DNA of 64,000 bases from Chryseobacterium gleum (lineage in GTDB: Bacteria > Bacteroidota > Bacteroidia > UBA10329), in contig CAMDOM010000002.1 of the NCBI GenBank assembly GCA_945903645.1, positions 1-64,000 of the forward strand. Reading direction: 5' to 3'. Under the pieces are notes generated by a model that had not been told where the DNA came from, made no database searches, and saw only the letters and a program-made list of their open reading frames with translations. Shown in pieces: positions 7,525 to 16,220 of this stretch. Each line of letters starts with the position of its first letter. Positions within the stretch are counted from its first letter, which is position 1. A program made the translations under genes and the position numbers.

Positions 7525-9486
7525 ATGCCCACATTTAAAGAATTAGGTCTTCGCCACGAATTGGTTCAAGCCCTTGACAAACTTGGTTTCACAACCCCTA
7601 CTCCTATTCAGGAACGCTCCATACCTCAGGTACTTGGAGGTAAAGAAGATTTAATTGCTCTTGCGCAAACAGGCACAGGAAAAACTGCTGCGTTCAGCCT
7701 TCCTGTACTTCATCAATTGGACACCGATTCAAAGAAGGTGCAGTGCATTGTGCTTTGCCCTACTCGCGAATTGTGCCTTCAAATTGCAAAAGACATGGAG
7801 TCGTTTTCTGTGTTTATGCCTTTAAGAACAGTTGCTGTTTATGGAGGCGCAAGCATGGATACGCAAATTCGTGGTCTGCGCAATGGCGCTCAAATTGTGA
7901 TTGGCACGCCTGGCCGTACAGTCGATTTGATTAATCGCGGAGCCCTAAAACTCCAAGATGTTGATTTCTTGGTGCTTGATGAAGCAGACGAAATGCTCAC
8001 CATGGGATTCAAGGATGATTTGGATTTGATTTTGAATCAAACGCCAAAAGAGAAGCAAACCTTACTCTTCTCAGCTACTATGCCACCCGAGATTCGTGCT
8101 ATTTCTCAGAAATACATGAACAATCCTGTTGAGGTTAAAATCAAATCAGACAGCACAGGAGCGGCAAATATTGAGCACGTGTATTACATGGTGAATGCCA
8201 AAGACAAATACGAAGTGCTAAAGCGTGTTGCCGATTTGAATCCTGATGTTTATGCCATTGTTTTTTGCCGAACCAGAGTAGAAACCCAGCAAATTGCCAA
8301 TAAGCTTATGGCTGATGGTTACAACGCTGATGCTTTGCATGGCGATTTATCTCAAGCCCAACGCGACACGATTATGGGTCGCTTTCGCACACGTCATCTT
8401 CAAATGTTGGTGGCTACCGATGTTGCTGCTCGTGGATTGGACGTAACCGATTTAACGCACGTGGTTAACTACAGCCTTCCAGACGAGGCCGAAGTGTACA
8501 TTCATCGCAGCGGAAGAACTGGCAGAGCGGGCAAAAAAGGCATTTCAATCGCCATCATTCACAGCCGCGAGGTCAACAAGTTGAAGCTTATCGAGCGAAA
8601 ACTTGGCAAATCGTTCACACAGCAGCCTGTGCCAAGTGGACAAGAAATTTGCGAAAAGCAGCTTTTCTCTATCGTTGACCGCATTAGCAATGTTGAGGTA
8701 GACGAAAAACAAATTGCCAAGTTTATGCCGAGCGTTTACACGCAGTTGGCTGATTTGAGCCGTGAAGATATTATTCAGAAACTTGTTACGCACGAGTTTA
8801 GCACGTTTCTAAACTATTACAAGAAAGCTCCGGATTTGAACAAAGGTCAAACGGATAGCAAGCGCGAACGCGTTGATAGAAGCGATATAGATCCGCGAAG
8901 CCGCGAACGAGCAGAACGTGGAAGCATGCGTGGAAGTGGTGCACCGCTCACTAAATTCCGCATAAATGTTGGAAGAAGAGACAATATAAATCCTGCTACA
9001 TTAATTGGATTCATTAATGACCACTTGAATCGAAGAGATGCTGAAATTGGAAAAATTGAAGTGCTAAACACCTTTAGTTTCTTCGAAATCGAATCTACTT
9101 GTGCCAACGATTTAAAAACTGCGATGCGCAGTTCCGACCGCGGTGGCCGTGCAATTATGTTGGAAGAAGCATCTAATGCAGACTTTGGAGATCGCAATAA
9201 AGAACGTGCTCCGTTCGTGAAGCGCGATGATAACCGCAGCGAAGGCAAAGAGCGTTATGCTCCAAATAAGCGGGAAGATGGTCGAGGTGATGCACCCACA
9301 AATCGTTTTTCCGCAGCTGCAAGTCGCCCAAGCGCTGGTGGTGATGGTTCTGGAGCACCAAAACGCAATGCAGAGAAATTTCAATCGCGTTTCGAAGCAA
9401 AGAAATCGCCATCTGCCGGCAAAGACACTAGAGGTGCCAAGCCGTTCGATTCGAAATTTAAAGGAAAGCCAAAAAGAAAGGATTGA
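7525..9486 (+). CDS. deaD: DEAD-box ATP-dependent RNA helicase, DeaD/CsdA type
   Basis: A 653-residue RNA helicase, longer than minimal DEAD-box proteins. Visible motifs: Q motif TPTPIQERSIP, Walker A AQTGTGKT (47-54), DEAD box (about 151-154), SAT, and the HRSGRTGRAGKKG motif VI. Around residues 478-550 is a DbpA-type RNA-binding domain (RINVGRRDNINP, IGKIEVLNTFSFFEIES), followed by a basic, low-complexity tail rich in R, K, D, G and S. This layout is that of DeaD/CsdA, which unwinds structured RNA during ribosome assembly and cold adaptation. It has its own promoter and an unusually long leader, as do cold-shock helicase genes in other bacteria; cold control here is an inference. Confidence 0.93.
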   Translation: MPTFKELGLRHELVQALDKLGFTTPTPIQERSIPQVLGGKEDLIALAQTGTGKTAAFSLPVLHQLDTDSKKVQCIVLCPTRELCLQIAKDMESFSVFMPLRTVAVYGGASMDTQIRGLRNGAQIVIGTPGRTVDLINRGALKLQDVDFLVLDEADEMLTMGFKDDLDLILNQTPKEKQTLLFSATMPPEIRAISQKYMNNPVEVKIKSDSTGAANIEHVYYMVNAKDKYEVLKRVADLNPDVYAIVFCRTRVETQQIANKLMADGYNADALHGDLSQAQRDTIMGRFRTRHLQMLVATDVAARGLDVTDLTHVVNYSLPDEAEVYIHRSGRTGRAGKKGISIAIIHSREVNKLKLIERKLGKSFTQQPVPSGQEICEKQLFSIVDRISNVEVDEKQIAKFMPSVYTQLADLSREDIIQKLVTHEFSTFLNYYKKAPDLNKGQTDSKRERVDRSDIDPRSRERAERGSMRGSGAPLTKFRINVGRRDNINPATLIGFINDHLNRRDAEIGKIEVLNTFSFFEIESTCANDLKTAMRSSDRGGRAIMLEEASNADFGDRNKERAPFVKRDDNRSEGKERYAPNKREDGRGDAPTNRFSAAASRPSAGGDGSGAPKRNAEKFQSRFEAKKSPSAGKDTRGAKPFDSKFKGKPKRKD

Positions 9487-9520
9487 AATTCTGTTGTTTC
9501 GTTCTTTTAGCAGACCAATT

Positions 9521-9538
9521 TCTTGGTAGAAACCAAGA
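9521..9538 (+). terminator. Possible hairpin after the helicase gene
   Basis: TCTTGGT and ACCAAGA form a 7-base stem with a 4-base loop, 34 bases after the helicase stop. There is no run of T after it, so it is a weak candidate for an intrinsic terminator. Confidence 0.3.
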
Positions 9539-9617
9539 TTCGTTGTGATTGGAGGAAAAACAGACCATTCATTATTAACGCAATCTCATTGTACTTTTCG
9601 CACAAAACGGTAATAAG

Positions 9618-10373
9618 ATGGATGAAATTCCAACCGTTCGGGTAAATAAATATCTCACAGAAGCTGGCTTTTGTTCGCGCAGGACAGCAGACAAACTGAT
9701 AGACGAAGGTCGCGTTACCATCAATGGTGTCGTTCCATCATTGGGAACCAAAGTGGCGGTGGGAGACGAAGTTTGCGTTGATGGAAATGTGGTTTCTCCT
9801 CCGATAGAAAAACCGATTTATATCGCATTTAATAAGCCTGTGGGAATTGTATGCACAACCGACACCAAGGTTGAAAAGGACAATATCATAGACTTCATCA
9901 ACCATCCGAAGCGAATATTCCCCATTGGAAGGCTAGACAAACCCAGTGAAGGCCTGATTTTACTTACCAATGATGGCGATATAATTAATCGCATTTTGCG
10001 GGCACGCAACAACCACGAAAAGGAATATCTGGTTAAAGTAAACAAGCCAATTACCCGCGATTTTATTGCGCAAATGGGAAATGGAGTTCCTATATTAGAT
10101 ACGGTAACGCGAAAGTGTTTGGTAGAACAAACAGAACGCTTTGAATTCAAGATTATTCTAACCCAAGGCTTGAATCGTCAGATTAGAAGGATGTGCGAAT
10201 ACCTAGGTTATGAGGTGGTGCGCCTAAAACGGGTTCGCATAATGAATATCCACTTGGACTTGGCCGTTGGAAAATGGCGAAACCTAACAGAACAGGAACT
10301 GGGAGAAATTACCCGACTGCTTGCGAATTCATCCAAAACATCAAGCGAAACAGACGATTCAATTCCGTCATAA
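9618..10373 (+). CDS. rluF: 23S rRNA pseudouridine synthase RluF-like
   Basis: A 251-residue enzyme that converts a uridine in 23S rRNA to pseudouridine (U2604 in E. coli RluF). An S4 RNA-binding domain occupies about residues 6-55 (VRVNKYLTEAGFCSRRTADKL). The catalytic aspartate is D107 in PIGRLDKPSEG. Specific resemblance to RluF rather than RluB comes from RARNNHEKEYLV, VPILDTVTRKC and GLNRQIRRMCEYLGYEV. Length fits. It follows the helicase after 131 bases, which groups two ribosome-assembly genes on one strand. Confidence 0.9.
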   Translation: MDEIPTVRVNKYLTEAGFCSRRTADKLIDEGRVTINGVVPSLGTKVAVGDEVCVDGNVVSPPIEKPIYIAFNKPVGIVCTTDTKVEKDNIIDFINHPKRIFPIGRLDKPSEGLILLTNDGDIINRILRARNNHEKEYLVKVNKPITRDFIAQMGNGVPILDTVTRKCLVEQTERFEFKIILTQGLNRQIRRMCEYLGYEVVRLKRVRIMNIHLDLAVGKWRNLTEQELGEITRLLANSSKTSSETDDSIPS

Positions 10374-10398
10374 TCGCCTTCTTGCTTTTTCGGAAATA

Positions 10399-10426
10399 CG
10401 AAAGGCGCGACTAACAGCGCCTTTCG
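10399..10426. terminator. Bidirectional hairpin between rluF and the 109-residue gene
   Basis: CGAAAGGCGC (10399-10408) and GCGCCTTTCG (10417-10426) form a perfect 10-base stem with an 8-base loop, lying between two convergent stops. No T run flanks it strongly on either strand, so termination may need help, but position and stem strength fit a shared terminator. Confidence 0.6.
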
Positions 10427-10453
10427 ATTCACCAACCACCAGAAGTGGGACAA

Positions 10454-10783
10454 TTATTCTTCTTCGCGTTCAAACTCAACGGTAAGATCAAGAATTTCAC
10501 CCTCTTGAATTTCGATTACCTCTTCAACAGAGGCAAATCCTGGGTATGTAAATCGCACTACGTAAACACCTTCAGTAATGCCTTCCATCTTAAAGTAGCC
10601 CGATGGTGAAGTGACATAAGCTCGGCCAGTGCCAACCAATTCTACCACAACGCCAAACAAACCTTTCCGAAAATAACCATCTATTGTTTTACCCTTAAAA
10701 ACACCTCTGTTAGTTGTGCTAACCCCGTGAATTGGGATAAGGATTGGGCAATCTTTGCTTGGGGATTCAGCTAATCTTCTCAT
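10454..10783 (-). CDS. Small protein with one carboxypeptidase-regulatory-like domain
   Basis: A 109-residue protein without signal peptide or membrane segment. Residues about 28-100 fit a CarboxypepD_reg-like/CNA-B immunoglobulin fold: GKTIDGYFRKGLFGVVVELVG, then YVTSPSGYFKMEGITEGVYVV and a final beta strand. Such domains usually sit at the N-terminus of exported TonB receptors or adhesins; here one stands alone and appears cytoplasmic unless exported in another way. The C-terminus is acidic (EFEREEE). Converges with rluF; divergent from the CotH gene. Function unknown. Confidence 0.75.
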   Translation of the reverse strand: MRRLAESPSKDCPILIPIHGVSTTNRGVFKGKTIDGYFRKGLFGVVVELVGTGRAYVTSPSGYFKMEGITEGVYVVRFTYPGFASVEEVIEIQEGEILDLTVEFEREEE

Positions 10784-10982
10784 GATTTCTTTTTCTTAAG
10801 GTTAATTGGAAGTGTTACGAAACAAGTCCATAACGCTAAAACATTTCAATTATTGTGCCGAACCAAAAAAATATTCTTGTACCCAAAATTTTCCCGAAAG
10901 TCAATTAAAATTTCCTTTCTCAACCCAAAAAAGGAATAAGTTCAACACTATTCGTTCGTAAATTAGTCGGCTCAAAAAATCT

Positions 10983-13900
10983 ATGCTACTATCACTTTTA
11001 GGAATGAAAAACCTTCGGTTTTTACTACCAATAGCACTCCTCTTCTGCGCAAGAACTGCTTCCTTCTCTCAAGTTTTCATCAATGAAGGATCCAACAAAA
11101 ACTATTCAAGTATATCGGACGAGAATGGAGACTTCCCAGATTGGATTGAGGTATACAATGCGGGAGGCACTGCAATTCAGCTCTTGGATTACGCATTAAG
11201 TGACGACCCTACCAATCCTACCAAATGGACTTTCCCAAACATTGAGCTACAACCTGGAGAGTTTAAGGTCATTTTTTGCAGTGGAAAAGATCGCAAGCCA
11301 GTTACTGGATTTGTAAACGTGTTAAACGAGCTTAATTACAATCCTGTTGTGGGATGGAATAATCATACGTTCACAACGCCTTTTTACTGGGACGGAAGTT
11401 CATCATTACTTTTAAATACCTGCTCCTATAGTTCAACAGGATACACCTCTAATTCCGTTTTTAATCAAAGTGCTACGTCCTATTATTCAACCATTTTTGC
11501 CTTTATAGATGGTGCTCCAAGTATTTGCGCTGCTGAATATGGAACTCGCGCGTTGCAACGACCCAACATAAAGCTGAACGATGTAACAATTGGCTCTGGT
11601 ATACAGCAAAATTCAGCAACAGACTATCCAGCGCCTTATGGAAACTGGTATTGGGCAGCAAAAAACCAAATGTTAATTCCAGCAGCAGAGCTGATTTCGG
11701 CTGGATTAACAGCCGGTGACATTTCTAGTTTCGCCTTTGATGTGGCATCAACTGACCCCAATACATTTTACGATTACATCGATTGTTCGATGAAGTTGGT
11801 TTCGTACGATGAGGTTACTTCCACTTTTGAAACCGTTGATACCAGCTTAAGCTTACACACGAATTTCAAAATCTCTAGTGATGGCGAAACCATTTACCTC
11901 TATTCTCCTTCGCAGCAATTATTGAGCTCTTTGGTTGTCAATTGCGGCCAAATTGATAATAGCGTTGGGCTCTCTCCAGACGCATCTTCGAATGTTGTGA
12001 TATTTGCCAATGGCACTCCAGATAGCACAAACAACGCCTCTCCAACATATTCCTCGTATTTATCACCACCAACAATTTCAGTTCCTTCTGGGCTCTACAA
12101 TAGCAGCATCTCGGTAAGTATTTCAAATCCAAACGGACCAGAAACCTCTTTAAGATATACGTTGAATGGTGATGATCCGAATCTAACTTCTACTCTCTAC
12201 AACGGAGCTCCAATTCCAGTTTTTTATTCTGGCGTATTAAAGGTAAAAGCGTTTTCCTCGAATGAATTGCCAAGTGAAACCGCTGTAGCAACCTATTTAT
12301 TTGGAATAAATCACGTCACTCCAATTCTATCTGTGGTAACAGATCAAGAGAACTTGTACGGTCCCGATGGCATTTTCGACAATTGGCAGTTTGATTGGGA
12401 AAAAGCGGCTTACGTAGAGTACTTCGATACCGCCCAACAACTCATTTTCTCACAACAAGCAGGAATTCAAATAGATGGAGGATATGGAGGTAGTCGTTTC
12501 CATCCGCAACATTCCTTTAGGGTAGAACTTGACGACCCCGTTTTGGGAGCTGGACCAATTACTTATCCCGTAATTCCAAACCGGGCGGAACGAACCAAAT
12601 TCAGTAAAATGTATTTGCGCAACGGAAGCAACTATTATCTAACCCTTCCTCACAAAGATGCAGCCCACGTGGAGGGAATGGCTGCAGAAACAAACAACTA
12701 TTACTCCGCTTGGCGACCAGTAACCGTATACATAAACGGAGCCTACTTTGGCTTGTATGAGCTTAGAGAAAAAATTGATGCAGAATATTTTGAAGAATTG
12801 GAAAATGCAGATTCAGATTCCATAGACATCCTTTCTCAGAGTGTTTGGAACGGAAGTGTGCTTCGAGCAGTGGAGGGTTCCGTGGATGACTTTTATGAAG
12901 ATTATGAAGCTTTTAATAGTTTGGACCCTGCTGATTCTAATTTTTGGAATGACGCGGATCAATACTTTGATATGACCTACTACAATGACTATATCATTGC
13001 AGAAACATGGGCAGGAAATATAGATTGGCCAGGAAACAACATCAAGATTTATCGTTCAAATACGAGCAATTTCCGATGGAGGTACTGTCTAATTGATTTG
13101 GAAGGCTCCATGAACCCTTTGGGCTTTTCTTCCGCATATGACGATCACATTGCTTATGTCTTAGGTGCTGACCCAAACAATCCTTATATAAATGTCTTTT
13201 TGAAAGGAATTCAAAATCCACGTTTCAGAAACTACTTTATCAATAGACATGCGGATTTAATGAACACATCCTATCAGTTTTCGAGGCTCTCGTCAATCGA
13301 AAATTCTATGTTCAATCAAACCGTAATTGAAATGCCAAAGCAATACGCACGCTGGGGCGACCCGAATAACATCAGTGGTCAAATGAACTCCTTTGTAGAA
13401 AATCATGACATATTTTTATCTGAGTTATCGGTAAGAACGGAACAAGTAAGAAACCATATTCAAAATAACTTTTCACTTGCCGCTCAGGTGGATGTGACCT
13501 TAGATGTATTTCCAGCGGGCGCTGGTAGGATAAAAATCAGCACAATAATACCAACTGAATTGCCTTGGACAGGGGTGTATTTTAACGGCAATCCTGTACA
13601 ATTAACTGCTATTCCTAATATTGGATATGAATTCGCCTATTGGGATGAGAATAATGTGCTAAGCGCTATAAACACTAACATTTCGATTAATCAAAACATC
13701 ACCTCGAGCACGCTTTATTTAGCAGTTTTCACGCCTTCCATAGAATTTGGAAACATTGCAATCACAGAAGTAAACTATAACTCGGATAGCACCAGGAATT
13801 CTGGCAATTGGATTGAATTTCATAACTATGGAAATGCTCAATTGGATGTTTCTGGATGGAGATTTACAGATAGCACTTTAAACAATAACTACATCTTCCC

Positions 13901-14990
13901 TTCAGGAAGTATAATGGAATCGGGGGATTATATCATTGTAGCGGAAGACATTACTTTATTTCAGTCTCAGTTTCCTTTGGTGCAAGCCTATGGCCCAACT
14001 GGGTTTGGTTTTAGTAATTCAAGTGAAGCCCTAACCTTATTTGACAATAACAATTTTCCAGTAATCAGCATGCATTATATGGATTCGCTTCCTTGGCCGA
14101 TAGCGGCAGATGGCTATGGAAAAACGTTGGAAATTATTGACCCTACATCAAATCCTGCTTTGGCTTCAAGTTGGTTTCCTGGTTGTATTGGTGGATCACC
14201 TGGAGGACCGTTTGTGCCATGCAACGAGGCCATCATTTTCAGCGAGATTAATTACAATTCGTCTGCCGATGCTGATACCGGAGATTGGGTGGAACTTCTC
14301 AATACTTCCAACACATCTGTAGATATTTCTGAATGGAAGTTTCGTGATGATGATGATACCCACAACTTCAACTTCCCGCCCAATACTATACTTCCGGGTT
14401 TAGGAAGAATAGTGATTGCTAAAGACCCCAGTCTTTTCCAAAGTCGCTTCCCATTAGTAGCTAACTATGTTGGGCCTTTTGACTTTGGTTTGAGCAGTTC
14501 AGGCGAAGCAATTCGAATATTCGATTCTTCTGGGAAATTATATAACTCAATGGTTTACGATGAAGCTATTTCCTGGCCTCAAGGTGCCAATGGAAACGGA
14601 TTTACGTTAGAATTGATTGATTCGGATGGCAACCTATGCGATGCATCCAATTGGGAAGATGGTTGCCCAGAAGGATCTCCAGGAACTGAATTTGTAACTC
14701 CCTGTTCAATTAACAGTGTTAACGATGCGGATTTTGGAACAGATGGAGCTGTCATTTTTCCCAATCCATCTTCGGGAGTATTCCAAATACAAGCGCCAAA
14801 TTCATACAATCAAAAATCCAAATTCATGGCCGAAGTCTATAATTATTTAGGCGAAAAAATATATTCCACCACCTTTTCATCTTTGAGCAATAGAATGACG
14901 CTTGATTTAACCGGATCGCCAAAAGGAGTTTATGTAATCCGAATTTGGATTGACAATCAATTTCAGGATAAAATCGTGGTACTCTCCTAG
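10983..14990 (+). CDS. Secreted CotH-like/lamin-tail-domain protein with T9SS sorting signal
   Basis: A 1335-residue surface or secreted protein. Domains in order: signal peptide (start at residue 1, or at M8, ATG 11004, which has an AGGA just upstream), first lamin-tail domain (about 30-150), an unassigned stretch, a chitobiase/hexosaminidase C-terminal-like beta domain (about 362-442, LRYTLNGDDPN), a CotH protein-kinase-like region (about 445-830) with the family mark YINGAYFGLYELREK, two further lamin-tail domains (about 921-1040 and 1083-1190), and a type IX sorting domain from about 1257 (FPNPSSGVFQ to KIVVLS). CotH proteins of spore formers phosphorylate coat proteins; the bacterial secreted versions are of unknown function. 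Single-gene unit ended by a strong terminator. Confidence 0.9.
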   Translation: MLLSLLGMKNLRFLLPIALLFCARTASFSQVFINEGSNKNYSSISDENGDFPDWIEVYNAGGTAIQLLDYALSDDPTNPTKWTFPNIELQPGEFKVIFCSGKDRKPVTGFVNVLNELNYNPVVGWNNHTFTTPFYWDGSSSLLLNTCSYSSTGYTSNSVFNQSATSYYSTIFAFIDGAPSICAAEYGTRALQRPNIKLNDVTIGSGIQQNSATDYPAPYGNWYWAAKNQMLIPAAELISAGLTAGDISSFAFDVASTDPNTFYDYIDCSMKLVSYDEVTSTFETVDTSLSLHTNFKISSDGETIYLYSPSQQLLSSLVVNCGQIDNSVGLSPDASSNVVIFANGTPDSTNNASPTYSSYLSPPTISVPSGLYNSSISVSISNPNGPETSLRYTLNGDDPNLTSTLYNGAPIPVFYSGVLKVKAFSSNELPSETAVATYLFGINHVTPILSVVTDQENLYGPDGIFDNWQFDWEKAAYVEYFDTAQQLIFSQQAGIQIDGGYGGSRFHPQHSFRVELDDPVLGAGPITYPVIPNRAERTKFSKMYLRNGSNYYLTLPHKDAAHVEGMAAETNNYYSAWRPVTVYINGAYFGLYELREKIDAEYFEELENADSDSIDILSQSVWNGSVLRAVEGSVDDFYEDYEAFNSLDPADSNFWNDADQYFDMTYYNDYIIAETWAGNIDWPGNNIKIYRSNTSNFRWRYCLIDLEGSMNPLGFSSAYDDHIAYVLGADPNNPYINVFLKGIQNPRFRNYFINRHADLMNTSYQFSRLSSIENSMFNQTVIEMPKQYARWGDPNNISGQMNSFVENHDIFLSELSVRTEQVRNHIQNNFSLAAQVDVTLDVFPAGAGRIKISTIIPTELPWTGVYFNGNPVQLTAIPNIGYEFAYWDENNVLSAINTNISINQNITSSTLYLAVFTPSIEFGNIAITEVNYNSDSTRNSGNWIEFHNYGNAQLDVSGWRFTDSTLNNNYIFPSGSIMESGDYIIVAEDITLFQSQFPLVQAYGPTGFGFSNSSEALTLFDNNNFPVISMHYMDSLPWPIAADGYGKTLEIIDPTSNPALASSWFPGCIGGSPGGPFVPCNEAIIFSEINYNSSADADTGDWVELLNTSNTSVDISEWKFRDDDDTHNFNFPPNTILPGLGRIVIAKDPSLFQSRFPLVANYVGPFDFGLSSSGEAIRIFDSSGKLYNSMVYDEAISWPQGANGNGFTLELIDSDGNLCDASNWEDGCPEGSPGTEFVTPCSINSVNDADFGTDGAVIFPNPSSGVFQIQAPNSYNQKSKFMAEVYNYLGEKIYSTTFSSLSNRMTLDLTGSPKGVYVIRIWIDNQFQDKIVVLS

Positions 14991-15014
14991 AAGAACTCCA
15001 ATGTTTCAAACATC

Positions 15015-15052
15015 AAAAAGCCTGTTATTCTTAGGATAACTGGCTTTTTTTT
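15015..15052. terminator. Bidirectional terminator between CotH gene and cysteine desulfurase
   Basis: AAAAAGCC-T-GTTAT pairs with ATAAC-T-GGCTTTTT, one mismatch in the stem, and is followed by eight T on the plus strand and preceded by five A (five T on the minus strand). It lies between two convergent stops. Confidence 0.85.
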
Positions 15053-15072
15053 ATCTCAATATCTAGATATTC

Positions 15073-16206
15073 TTATTTTGAAAAGAACAACTCCTGCAAC
15101 TTGGAAATTACCACGTCTATTTCAGCGAAAGTGTTATACTTCCCGATGGAGAATCGTACTGCGGGCCGGGTAGAATTACCATTTATAGCAGCCAAAACGT
15201 GAGAACCCACACTGCTACCCGAACTGCAAGCACTTCCTCCAGAAGCACTAATACCCATAATATCTAAGTTAAAAAGCAGCATTTCTGAAATGGGCGAATC
15301 TGGAAAATTCACATTGAGCACGGTATAAAGCGAATTACCTTCTGCATCACCATTAAAACGCACATCTGGAATAATCTGCCGCAGCTTTTCAATCATATAT
15401 ATCTTCAAAGCAGCAATATGTTCATGGTGTTCAGCCATCCCGGCATTGGCTATTTCCATTGCTTTGGCAAGACCAACGATTCCATAAATATTCTCGGTGC
15501 CACCTCGCATATTGCGCTCTTGAGCACCCCCAAATAGCAATGGCTGAATCCGCACATTTGAATTCACATACAAAAAACCAACACCCTTTGGGCCATGAAA
15601 CTTATGAGCCGAACACGTGATAAAATCAATATCAAGCTCTTGAAGATTTATTGGATAGTGCGCCATAGTTTGCACCGTATCCGAATGAAAATAAGCTGCA
15701 TAAGCCCTACAATGCCTGGAAATTTCTTTCAAATCACAAAGGTTTCCAATCTCATTATTAGCGTGCATTAACGAAACCAACGTTGGCCCTTGTAAGCGCA
15801 ACAATTCCTCCAAATGGTTCATGTCCACATGTCCATTGGGAGTTAACCTGACGTAGCTCACGCATACTTTTTCCTCCTTTTCCAACGCATGAACCGTATG
15901 CAAAACTGCATGGTGTTCAATTGCAGAGGTGATAATATGTTTCACGCCCAAATCTCGAACCGAACACATGATGGCCATATTATCCGCCTCAGTACCGCCT
16001 GAAGTGAACAAGATTTCCGTAGGAGAAGCTTTAATAAATCCAGACACTTTTCTACGTGCTTTCTCAATTGCAGCTCTTGCTTCGCGACCATAACTATGTG
16101 TGGAAGAAGGATTGCCATAGGTTTCCTTCATCAATTCTGACATCGCTTCTATTACCTCATTATCCATTTGAGTAGTAGCCGCATTGTCGAGGTAAATCCG
16201 ATTCAT
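15073..16206 (-). CDS. Cysteine desulfurase (NifS/IscS family)
   Basis: A 377-residue PLP enzyme that removes sulfur from cysteine as an enzyme-bound persulfide for iron-sulfur clusters, thiolated tRNA or other products. Seen: YLDNAATT at the start, TSGGTEADN (68-76), the PLP lysine K202 in SAHKFHGPKG, RGGTEN at 234-239, and the catalytic cysteine C327 in SGGSACSSGS. The flexible active-site loop and SACSSG form place it in the group I (NifS/IscS) branch. Fourteen bases downstream of glmM, so very probably one operon. No iscU or other cluster-assembly gene is adjacent. Confidence 0.93.
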   Translation of the reverse strand: MNRIYLDNAATTQMDNEVIEAMSELMKETYGNPSSTHSYGREARAAIEKARRKVSGFIKASPTEILFTSGGTEADNMAIMCSVRDLGVKHIITSAIEHHAVLHTVHALEKEEKVCVSYVRLTPNGHVDMNHLEELLRLQGPTLVSLMHANNEIGNLCDLKEISRHCRAYAAYFHSDTVQTMAHYPINLQELDIDFITCSAHKFHGPKGVGFLYVNSNVRIQPLLFGGAQERNMRGGTENIYGIVGLAKAMEIANAGMAEHHEHIAALKIYMIEKLRQIIPDVRFNGDAEGNSLYTVLNVNFPDSPISEMLLFNLDIMGISASGGSACSSGSSVGSHVLAAINGNSTRPAVRFSIGKYNTFAEIDVVISKLQELFFSK

Positions 16207-16220
16207 AGTTTGGGTCCTAT

